The translations under genes were made by a program, and so were the position numbers. From contig JABDCQ010000011.1 in the NCBI GenBank assembly GCA_013288075.1, forward strand, positions 1 to 43,817: DNA of 43,817 bases, read 5' to 3'. The notes under the pieces are model-generated. The model saw only the letters and a list, made by a program, of their open reading frames with translations. It ran no database searches and was not told where the DNA came from. Positions within the stretch are counted from its first letter, which is position 1. Each line of letters starts with the position of its first letter. Below are positions 1 to 8,200 of this stretch, piece by piece. This DNA is from Chlamydiota bacterium. Its GTDB lineage: Bacteria; Chlamydiota; Chlamydiia; Chlamydiales; Rhabdochlamydiaceae.

Positions 1-1340
1 CTTGCCTCTCTTCTGCTAAAGATTTAAGAGGGCTTCTATTTTTTTCTATCGATAATCCTGACTCTCTTGATCTTGATCAGCTCACTTACGCTGAGCCCCA
101 AGAAAATGGCAATTTTAAAATCTATGTGGCTATTGCTGATGTCGACGCTCTTGTTCCCAAAGGAAGCCCCATAGATAGGCACGCTTCTTTTAATACAACA
201 TCTGTCTATACACCCATCAAAGTATTTGCCATGATCCCTGAAAAGCTCTCTAATAACCTCACTTCCCTTAACTACGCAGAAGACCGTTTAAGCATTGTGA
301 TTGAAGTAGAAATCGGCAAAAACGGAGAGACTAAACAATCAAGTATTTATAGAGCATGCGTTAATAATAAGGCAAAACTCAACTATGATGATGTAGCGGA
401 ATGGATTTCAGATCCTAAAAAAATGCCTCAAAAATTTGCCTCTATAAAAGGGCTTCCAGAGCAAATTATGCTGCAGGATCAGATCGCCGTTCTTATGCAA
501 AACTACCGCCTAGATTTAGGGGCCTTAAGTTTAGAGCCTATTCAATCTCAGCCTATTGTAAAAGAAGAAGAAGTGGTTGATCTAAAAGAGCTCAAAGCGA
601 ACAGGGCCACTTTAATCATTGAAAACTTTATGATTGCTGCAAATGGAGCTACAACATATTTTTTAGACACTCAAAAATGCCCTACATTCCGAAGGGTTGT
701 AAGAGTTCCTAAAAACTGGCCCCGTATTGTAGAAGTTGCAAGAGATTTAGGATTTACCTTGCCTATAGAGCCCCATCCCCTTCCCTTGGAAAAGTTTCTC
801 GAAGAGCAAAAACGAAAAGACCCCATTACTTACCCAGATCTTTCTTTAACGGTCATTAAACTTTTGGGCAGAGGAGAATACGTGATTCAACTGCCAGGAG
901 ATAGACCTATTGGGCATTTTGGACTCGCTGTAAAAAATTATTCCCACTCCACAGCTCCTAATAGGCGTTATCCCGATCTTATTACGCAAAGACTGATTAA
1001 AGCAGCTCTTTTAGGAGAAAAAATCCCCTATACAAACGACGAACTTTTAAACCTTGCAACGCATTGCACTGCAAAAGAAGATGATGCAGAAAAAGTGGAA
1101 AGAAAAGTAAAAAAAGCTGCTGCTGCTATTTATTTATCTACAAAAATTGGACACTCTTTTAAAGGCATTGTTACAGGATCAAAAGGAGATGGGACATGGG
1201 TAAGAATCTTTCATCCTCCGGTTGATGGTAAACTTGTACAGGGGTATAAAAACCTTCAAGTAGGAGACCGTTTAAGAGTTAAATTACTAAACGTCGATGT
1301 AGCAAATGGCTTTATTGACTTTGCAAGGGATCATTCATGA
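1..1340 (+). CDS. RNB-domain ribonuclease (RNase II/R family), 5' end outside window
   Basis: An open frame runs from base 3 to the stop at 1340, so the true start lies upstream; the ATG at 126 is internal to the RNB domain. The family degrades RNA 3' to 5' with Mg2+ in the cytoplasm. Visible motifs are DLR followed by the metal-binding set SIDNPDSLDLDQ (bases 45-80), then VAIADVDALV, and near the C-terminal part HFGLAVKNYSHSTAPNRRYPDL, split here as HFGLAVKNYSHS and TAPNRRYPDL, which carries the catalytic arginine region. The last ~60 residues (GIVTG...WVRIF...GDRLRVKLL) look like a terminal S1 RNA-binding domain. The final metal-site Asp is Gln (DLDQ), as in some RNB subfamilies. The stop overlaps the next start (ATGA), so it probably leads a five-gene operon. 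The family is clear; whether it is RNase R or another RNB member is not. Confidence 0.9.
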   Translation, partial: CLSSAKDLRGLLFFSIDNPDSLDLDQLTYAEPQENGNFKIYVAIADVDALVPKGSPIDRHASFNTTSVYTPIKVFAMIPEKLSNNLTSLNYAEDRLSIVIEVEIGKNGETKQSSIYRACVNNKAKLNYDDVAEWISDPKKMPQKFASIKGLPEQIMLQDQIAVLMQNYRLDLGALSLEPIQSQPIVKEEEVVDLKELKANRATLIIENFMIAANGATTYFLDTQKCPTFRRVVRVPKNWPRIVEVARDLGFTLPIEPHPLPLEKFLEEQKRKDPITYPDLSLTVIKLLGRGEYVIQLPGDRPIGHFGLAVKNYSHSTAPNRRYPDLITQRLIKAALLGEKIPYTNDELLNLATHCTAKEDDAEKVERKVKKAAAAIYLSTKIGHSFKGIVTGSKGDGTWVRIFHPPVDGKLVQGYKNLQVGDRLRVKLLNVDVANGFIDFARDHS

Positions 1341-2143
1341 GCTCATTTTTTTCTTCTTCCCACTGGTTAATTTCAAGCACAATCGTTGTATTTTTCTCTG
1401 TACTTGTAACTGTTTTAACTCTTTTTACTGTGCGTAAAAAGACCGCAATAGAAAAGCTTAAAAAAAATCATGAAATTGCCGGCTTAACCCTTAGCATTAT
1501 TGGGGTGCTTTATAGTGTGATTCTCGGATTTACTGTAGTAAATGTTCAAGAGCGCTATAACACGATTAATGAAAGCATCCATCTAGAAGCTAATCTGCTT
1601 GCAGACCTTTATAGAGATGCTGAGGTATTTCCAAAACCCGTTATGGAATCCATTCAACAAGGAATAAAAAAATACGCCCTAAGTATGCTTAATGAAGAAT
1701 GGGATTCAATGAACGATACAAAGACAACTTTAGCCTCAGAAAAACAGATTGAAGAGCTCTGGAGTTTTTACTACAAGTTCTCTCCTCCTACAGAGCAACA
1801 AAAAATTTGGTATGCAGCCTCTATAGATAAGCTTAATAAACTCAACGATGCGAGAAATTTCCGCTACTTTAACCGCAACGATTCTGTAAGTAGCATGCTC
1901 TGGACCCTTCTTATCTTTGGAGCGATTTTAACAATAAGCATGCTCTTTTTCTTAGGAATAGAAAATTTTGTGATCCATACAATTGTTTGCGCTCTTCTTA
2001 CAGGCTTTTTATCGTTTATTCTATTTTTAATCTTTACTCTGGATCGCGTATTTGAAGGTCCAGAAAAAATTCAACCCCAAGCTTTTAAAGAAATACTGGA
2101 ACTTTTTGAAGAATGGGAAAAAATTCAAGGAGATAACAAATGA
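1337..2143 (+). CDS. DUF4239-like (bestrophin-like) membrane protein
   Basis: This 268-aa protein has two hydrophobic segments near the N-terminus (about residues 10-30 and 48-68, with IIGVLYSVILGFTVVNVQERY between, given here in part as IIGVLYSVILGF), a soluble middle, and two C-terminal membrane segments (about 188-206 and 212-233). The order, and the NVQERY-type motif after the second helix, resemble DUF4239 proteins, sometimes annotated bestrophin-like. Its start overlaps the stop of the upstream ribonuclease (ATGA), which implies translational coupling. Function is unknown in the family; an ion-conducting role would be inference only. Family assignment was made by eye. Confidence 0.65.
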   Translation: MSSFFSSSHWLISSTIVVFFSVLVTVLTLFTVRKKTAIEKLKKNHEIAGLTLSIIGVLYSVILGFTVVNVQERYNTINESIHLEANLLADLYRDAEVFPKPVMESIQQGIKKYALSMLNEEWDSMNDTKTTLASEKQIEELWSFYYKFSPPTEQQKIWYAASIDKLNKLNDARNFRYFNRNDSVSSMLWTLLIFGAILTISMLFFLGIENFVIHTIVCALLTGFLSFILFLIFTLDRVFEGPEKIQPQAFKEILELFEEWEKIQGDNK

Positions 2144-2676
2144 ATACAGAAGAACCTATAGAACCTATTAGCCCCTGGAAATTTCGTATTGGAATAACCA
2201 TTTTAATGCTCATCCTAGCCTTTATCGGGCTTATTTTTACAAATATCCAAGAGGAGATGGGGTGGAATTACTGGAGAGCCATCACTCCTATTTATGGTCT
2301 TTTATGCCTCTTTACAAGTTGGTATTTAAGAAAGAAAAACCAAGTGATTACAAGCATTAAGCTCTGGCATGAAGTGCTTCATTGGGTAGGATTATTTGGA
2401 GGAGTTGTTTTAATCTCCTCTTTTGTCGATAGAGGCATTATGAGTCGATTTGCAGCAGGCGTCTCCATCTTAACACTGCTTGGATTCTCCGTGTATATAG
2501 CAGGGATTTATATAGAAAGAAGTTTTATTGTGATTGGAATTGTTCTAGCTCTTTTTGCTGGATTTGCCTCTTTTCTACAGCAGTACCTCTACTTCATTAT
2601 TATTCCTCTTTTTCTAATAGCCGGTGTTTCGTTATTCTTTGCTATAAAAAGAAAACGAAACCCTAAGGATCTTTAA
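2140..2676 (+). CDS. Small polytopic membrane protein of unknown function
   Basis: This 178-aa protein has five or six predicted membrane helices (about residues 15-33, 44-60, 78-96, 105-122, 125-145 and 148-168) and a basic C-terminus (KRKRNPK). I do not recognise a family. Its ATG overlaps the stop of the DUF4239-like gene by ATGA and it ends directly before the next ATG (2677), so it is inside the same operon. It may act with the preceding membrane protein, but nothing in the sequence defines a role. Confidence 0.7.
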   Translation: MNTEEPIEPISPWKFRIGITILMLILAFIGLIFTNIQEEMGWNYWRAITPIYGLLCLFTSWYLRKKNQVITSIKLWHEVLHWVGLFGGVVLISSFVDRGIMSRFAAGVSILTLLGFSVYIAGIYIERSFIVIGIVLALFAGFASFLQQYLYFIIIPLFLIAGVSLFFAIKRKRNPKDL

Positions 2677-3624
2677 ATGCGTACACTATATCCCGAAATA
2701 GAGCCTTATAACACAGGCTTTTTAAAAGTTGATGATGTGCATAACATCTATTATGAAGAAAGCGGAAATCCTAAAGGAAAGCCAGTTCTTTTCTTACATG
2801 GAGGACCAGGCGCTGGAACCGATAGCAAAAACAGACGTTTTTTTGACCCTGCCATCTACCATATTATTCTCATCGATCAAAGAGGAGCTGGTAAAAGCAC
2901 GCCCCATTCTTCTTTAATCAATAATACGACCTGGGATTTAGTCGAAGACATTGAAAAAATACGCAAGCATCTTCAGATTGAATCATGGGTTGTTTTTGGA
3001 GGCTCTTGGGGAAGCACTTTAAGTTTAGCTTACGCAGAAACCCATCCAGGAAACGTCAAAGCGCTTATTCTAAGAGGCATTTTTCTTTGCCGCAAAAAAG
3101 AGCTTAAATGGTTTTACCAAGAAGGAGCGCACTTTATCTTTCCAGATTTCTTTGAAAAATATCTCGCTCCTATTCCTCTAGAAGAAAGGGATGACTTAAT
3201 TAAAGCGTATTACAAAAGACTTAATTCTGAAGACCCCAAAATCAGGCAAGAGGCAGCTAAAGCATGGGCCTCTTGGGAAGCTTCCACTTTAAAGCTTCGC
3301 TACGAACCTAAACTTTTTGAGGAATTTACAGAAGATTTTAAAGCAGATGCCATAGCGCGCATCGAATGTCATTATTTTACCAATGCAGCGTTTTTTAAGA
3401 CCGATAATTTCCTTTTAGAAAATATAGATAAAATTAGACATATTCCGGCAGTGATTATCCATGGACGCTACGATGTGATCTGTCCGTTTGAATCAGCTTG
3501 GTCTTTACATAAGGCCTTTCCTGAAGCTACCTTAGAAATTATTCCTGATGCGGGGCACTCAGGCTCTGAGGTGGGAATTACAGACGCTCTTATTCGTGCA
3601 ACAGATCACTTTGGAAATCTATGA
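2677..3624 (+). CDS. pip: Proline iminopeptidase (alpha/beta hydrolase)
   Basis: This 315-aa protein matches prolyl aminopeptidases (family S33), which remove N-terminal proline from peptides. It has the oxyanion motif HGGPG (41-45), DQRGAGKSTPH (67-77), the nucleophile elbow GGSWGS with Ser110, HGRYD with the likely catalytic Asp, and DAGHSG with the likely His near residue 295. Length fits the family. No signal peptide is seen, so it is probably cytoplasmic and could recycle peptides imported from the host. The start directly follows the upstream stop and its own end overlaps the next gene by 4 bases (ATGA). Some S33 homologues act on other amides or esters, so substrate is inferred. Confidence 0.88.
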   Translation: MRTLYPEIEPYNTGFLKVDDVHNIYYEESGNPKGKPVLFLHGGPGAGTDSKNRRFFDPAIYHIILIDQRGAGKSTPHSSLINNTTWDLVEDIEKIRKHLQIESWVVFGGSWGSTLSLAYAETHPGNVKALILRGIFLCRKKELKWFYQEGAHFIFPDFFEKYLAPIPLEERDDLIKAYYKRLNSEDPKIRQEAAKAWASWEASTLKLRYEPKLFEEFTEDFKADAIARIECHYFTNAAFFKTDNFLLENIDKIRHIPAVIIHGRYDVICPFESAWSLHKAFPEATLEIIPDAGHSGSEVGITDALIRATDHFGNL

Positions 3625-4589
3625 AAGCAATGGTTTTAGAAGAAATAGGTAAGCCTCTTCAAATGAAAGATGTCCCTATTCCTAATCCTAAAGAAGATGA
3701 ACATCTCATCCGTGTTTTAGCTTGCGGAGTGTGTAGAACCGATCAGCATATTATCGATGGAGAAATTGTTACAAAAAAGCTCCCCCTTATTCCCGGACAT
3801 CAAATTGTAGGCATTGATGAGACAACTAAAAAACTTGTAGGAGTTGCTTGGCTCGCGAAAACGTGCGGAAGCTGCGCATACTGCATTGAAGAGCAAGAAA
3901 ACCTCTGCGATCACGCTTTATTTACCGGCTATGACCTTAATGGGGGCTATGCAGAGTACGTCGTTGCTCATAAGGATTTTATCTATCCCTTATCAGATAG
4001 CTATAGCCCTATCGAAACAGCGCCTCTTCTTTGCTCCGGCATGCTAGGTTATAGAGCTTATAAAATGCTTGGGGAAGCCAAGCGCGTAGGTTTTTACGGC
4101 TTTGGAGCTGCAGCGCACATCTTAATCCAGATAGCTAAAGCTCAAGGCAAAGAAGTTTTTGTTTTTACAAGGCAAGATGATGTAGAAGCTGCAAGCCTAG
4201 CAAAAAACTTAGGCGCTACTTGGGTAGGAAGCTCTTTAGAGGGCAGTCCGACGCCTCTAGATGCAGCCATCATTTTTGCATCAGACGGCAAGCTTGTTCC
4301 TCAGGCCCTTAAAAATGTAAAAAAAGGAGGTGTTGTCATATGCGCAGGAATCCATATGAGCGATATCCCCTCCTTCCCCTATGAAATTCTATGGGGAGAG
4401 AGAACATTAAAATCGGTTGCTAATCTTAAAAGGCAAGATGCCGAAGAATTTTTAGCCCTCATCGAGCATATCCCCCTCAAGCTCCAAATCACCACCTATG
4501 CCTTAGAAGACACCAATAAAGCCATCAGCGACCTCAGAGACGGCCACCTAACAGGCGCCGCCGTCATCCTTATAAATGCAAAAGAATAA
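3621..4589 (+). CDS. Zinc-binding alcohol dehydrogenase family oxidoreductase
   Basis: This 322-aa medium-chain dehydrogenase/reductase has the catalytic zinc region CGVCRTDQH (C38) and PGHQ (H60), and a structural zinc lobe with cysteines near 82, 85, 88 and 96 (TCGSCAYC...NLC). The nucleotide-binding domain has GFYGFGAAAH in place of the usual GxGxxG. Such enzymes oxidise alcohols or reduce aldehydes with NAD(P). It is the last gene of the operon and overlaps pip by ATGA. Its TAA (4587-4589) lies exactly at the outer edge of a long palindrome that follows. Substrate cannot be told from sequence. Confidence 0.88.
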   Translation: MKAMVLEEIGKPLQMKDVPIPNPKEDEHLIRVLACGVCRTDQHIIDGEIVTKKLPLIPGHQIVGIDETTKKLVGVAWLAKTCGSCAYCIEEQENLCDHALFTGYDLNGGYAEYVVAHKDFIYPLSDSYSPIETAPLLCSGMLGYRAYKMLGEAKRVGFYGFGAAAHILIQIAKAQGKEVFVFTRQDDVEAASLAKNLGATWVGSSLEGSPTPLDAAIIFASDGKLVPQALKNVKKGGVVICAGIHMSDIPSFPYEILWGERTLKSVANLKRQDAEEFLALIEHIPLKLQITTYALEDTNKAISDLRDGHLTGAAVILINAKE

Positions 4590-4769
4590 CAGAGAGAAAT
4601 AAATTTTCCCTCTCCCCTCTTTTTCTTCCTCTGTGGTTTCTTGTCTCTGTGGTTAATTCTTTGGCTAAGTTTTTGCAGGCTTCAGCTTAGCCAAAGAATT
4701 AACCACAGAGACAAGAAACCACAGAGGAAGAGAAGAGAGAGAAGAGAAAAAATTTATCCCTCTCTGTTA
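4587..4769. repeat. Long intergenic palindrome, copy A (ccacagag family)
   Basis: The left arm (4587-about 4677) is nearly the exact reverse complement of the right arm (4687-4769), with a short loop. Each arm carries the words tcctctgtggtttcttg and tctctgtggttaattc. The outer ends, taacagag and ctctgtta, supply the stop codons of both convergent flanking genes. The transcript could fold into a very stable hairpin and probably acts as a two-way terminator. Related copies occur at six other places in the window. Confidence 0.9.
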
Positions 4770-5240
4770 TAAGACAGAGTATTTTTCGATTTTCATTTTT
4801 TTGAGTTCTTTAGGGAGAAGGGTGGAAAGCTCTTTTGTTTTTTCAGGAGAAAGGCGTTTGACATGTTTATAAATAGAGGCAACAGCCCCTTTTCCTAAAA
4901 TGACCAGATCATCCCGATTTTCTAAAAGAGCGTGTTTAATTTCTTCTATTTGATGGAGCTTAAGGCTGTAATCTATATCAGAGAGGAAGACCACATCATT
5001 TTCGTTGCACCCCTCTAGGTGATAGAGGATTTTATCTTTGTAAGGAGAGAGGCACTCTTTATCTAAAGGAGGATCTAAAAGGACAAAGTAGTCTATCTTA
5101 TCGGATAAAGCAGCTATCCGTTTTTCTAAAAGAGATAAATCCCCCTTAAAGGTAAAGCAATCGTAAACTTTTGGGGCTTCTTGGACGTGGCAAGCCAAAA
5201 GAAAAAGAAGAAAAGGAAGAATAGCCAATTTTTTATACAT
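4767..5240 (-). CDS. Short lipoprotein resembling the N-terminal part of glycosyltransferase family 17
   Basis: This 157-aa protein starts with a lipoprotein signal (MYKK, hydrophobic run, LLFLLAC) with Cys17 as the likely lipidated residue. The mature part opens with KVYDCFTFKGDLSLLEKRI and then DYFVLLD, YKDKILYH and DVVFLSDIDY. These resemble GT17 enzymes (beta-1,4-mannosyl-glycoprotein N-acetylglucosaminyltransferase family), including the D-x-D near residue 87. It is much shorter than usual GT17 members (about 250-300 aa or more), so it may be degenerate or a minimal form. The ATG overlaps the 3' end of the giant upstream gene by 8 bases, suggesting translational coupling. The stop lies at the edge of palindrome A. 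GT17 similarity is by eye and moderate. Confidence 0.6.
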   Translation of the reverse strand: MYKKLAILPFLLFLLACHVQEAPKVYDCFTFKGDLSLLEKRIAALSDKIDYFVLLDPPLDKECLSPYKDKILYHLEGCNENDVVFLSDIDYSLKLHQIEEIKHALLENRDDLVILGKGAVASIYKHVKRLSPEKTKELSTLLPKELKKMKIEKYSVL

Positions 5241-8200
5241 TATTTTTATTTAATTCCTCAAGAAGGGCTAAAAAAGTAGGATTTTTCTTATCTAATGCTA
5301 AAGCTTCATTCAGATTTTTTTTCGCTTCATCAATCCGCTTTAACTGAAAATTGCAAGCAGCTAAGTCGTAGAGGAAAATCGGGTCCTTTTTAAAAGCGTG
5401 GTAAGCGGGCTTATAATAGTTAAGAGCAGCGCGCCACATGTGTTTTTTTTCATAAGCTTTAGCAACACATCTAAAGGATTCAGAAGAAAAATCAGGATTA
5501 TTTAAATAACATTTCATATAATAATCAATACAAAGATCCCACTCCTCTAGATGAAAATAAACTTCTGCTAAAGAAAGACCAAGAACTGGATCTGTTTTAA
5601 CCTCAGGAATTTCCTCAAAAAGAGTGCGCGCCTCTTGGTATCTTTTTAAAGATTTTAAACAAGTCGCTAGATGTCCTTTAACGGCTATTCCCTCTTCATT
5701 AAACTTTTTATAGATTTCAAAAGCTTTTTGATACTGCCCTTTGAAATATGCCGTCTTCGCAACGATTAATTGTTCTGCATAATCCATCATCAGTTTTAAA
5801 GAAGCCGGTACTGAAGGCAGAGCTCTATAAGCTTTAATAAAAGCAGATTCGGAGAGACCTTTCTTGTAAAGCAATTGAATTTGCAAATATCCTAACCAAA
5901 GAACATTTCTAATTAAAGGATCGTTTAAAGGAAGCATTTGTTCAAGAAGCTTAATATCCTTATTTTCTAGAGCTTTAAGCAATATAACACAGCCCGCAGC
6001 ATATTCCATTTCCTTCATTGTTTCCTTAAAAAAATGAAAGGCCTCTTTAATTAACCAGGGGGTAGGCTTCTGATTAAGAGAAGTTACCATCTGTTCAAGG
6101 ACTTTCTTATAAAGAGCATTTTGGTTTTCAGAAGAAAGAAGAGGTATTTTTAAGGATAAATGCTCTTTATAAATTTGAAAATAAGCTTCATTACACATCG
6201 CAGTAATTACAATATTTTCCCAAGATTCTATAATGGAAGAAGAAGAAAATAATTTTGTAGATGCTCCGTCATAGGGAGTATATTCCAATTTTTCCATCTC
6301 TTCTAAAAGGCTAAAAGCACTCTCTAAATAAGAAAGATCCTTTCCTGATTCCCGCACTCTAAGACTTGCAAGATTTAACATTGTGATATGGAACCTATAG
6401 ATATTTCTTAAAAAAAGAGATAATCGTCCAATTTCCAGAGCAATACCTCTATTTTCTTTAAGCGCTTCTTGTATATTAAGTTCTAATACTTTTAATTGAT
6501 CTGTCATCCAATGAATTTTCGTAATAACCACTTGAGAATCTTTGGCATTTTTATAGAAATCAGTAATAAGAGCTAGTTGATTATTTGTTTTGATAGTTGC
6601 CTGTTGAGATTGAATTTCTTCATTAAAACGAAATAGACTTAAAAACAACAACTGAGCTTCTTCAAAAGTTGCTAGGGGAAAAGCCTTTAATGACTCGCCA
6701 GAACCAATTAAACCCACAATGCCTAACAATCCTGCTTGTTTCTCTTTTAAGGCTTCAGCTGTTTCGTTTTTACACCAATACTTAGCTGCTCTGGGATATC
6801 TTTCTCCTAGAAAGATTTGCACCATTTCTCCTAATGCAGCTAGAAAATCTACACTAGGTTTTTTTAAAATATCTGAACCTCTTGATATAAGCTTATATCC
6901 TTGTTCCATCAAGTCTTCACAAATAGGAATGGAATAATCAGCAGTCTCACAAATATCGAGCATCTTTTTAAATAAGATACATGCAGATATAAAAACACTC
7001 TTCTTATCAGGAGTGAGAGGACTCTCTAATCTTTCGTTTAAATATTTAAACTGCCCAAACAACTCTGACAATTGAGCGCGCTTTTGCATAGAGGGATCTT
7101 CCTTCAATACCACTTTATTATGAAGATCTTGGAACTCTGTGTAAAGGAAGCGGCTTAACTTTCCCTCATTTAAAGGATTTTGGTAAATTTCTATAACCTC
7201 CTGATAAAGACATTTTCCAGAGACGATGAAAAAAGATGGGCTGCTATTCTGCTGAATATTTTCTACCATTTGCCTCAGGACAGCTCTATAGATGGTAAGA
7301 ATAGCAAGAGGAGGCATAACCCCCATCTTTCTTGCCTCATCGAGCTTGGATTTAAAAGCAAGATAAGATCCTTCGCAAGGAACAAGTAAAGGAACCAGAT
7401 CTTCCCAAAAATCAAAATATTCTGGCTGGTCTATTTTAAAAGTCTTTGCATTTATTAAAAATTCATTGAATTCTTGAATAAGATTAAAAACAAAAACAGG
7501 TTGAATAGAATTATCTATTTGCAGTCCTTTTAATCGCGTCTTAATGAAAACCTTAATCTTTAATCTATAAAGATGCGAGGTATATACATAAAGTTGTAAA
7601 AAACGGACATTTGAGCTTTGCTCATAAGCATCCCGCGCTTTTGTAATTTGATCGCGTAGGAAAAACTCAAGACCCCCTATTTCTGATTCATACACCGTTT
7701 TATCTTTAAGAGTTGCCAAAAACTTAAGAATTACATCACCCAGTTTCTTTATATTGTCAGCAAAAAAGTCAGCCTCTTTTTTTAAATCTTTTTTGGATAA
7801 AAGAAGGCAAAGATCTTGAACCTCTTTAAAAGAGGTAAAAGAAGGGTTTTGTGCAGTAAAATCTAATTTTTCCTCTAGCTCTTCTAAAATAGAGGAGTGC
7901 TCCGGTATTTCAGTTTCTGTAAACTGCTCAAAAAAGGTACAGAGCTCCTTTTTTAGCTCTTTATTTAATTTTAGGTATTTAACATGGGGAACTAATGCCT
8001 TAGCAATAGAGGTTGTTTGAGAAGCGCCTTGAATTCTTTTAACGCCGCTTAAAAGAATGTGCTGGGCCTTTGGATCCTTAAAATTAGGCATGTGTTCTAT
8101 AAAAGAACTTAACACTTCTATAAAACTATCTATAGAAAGGGCGTCAATAAAAGAGCGCATTGCCTCGTAATGGGAAACGATCTGATTTTTATTTTTAGTA

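Noticed and set aside
45-80. Loss of a catalytic Asp in the RNB nuclease (DLDQ instead of DxDD)
   Set aside because: DLDQ is also found in other RNB-domain subfamilies by recall, and the other three metal-site Asp residues and the RRYPDL region are intact, so inactivation is not supported.
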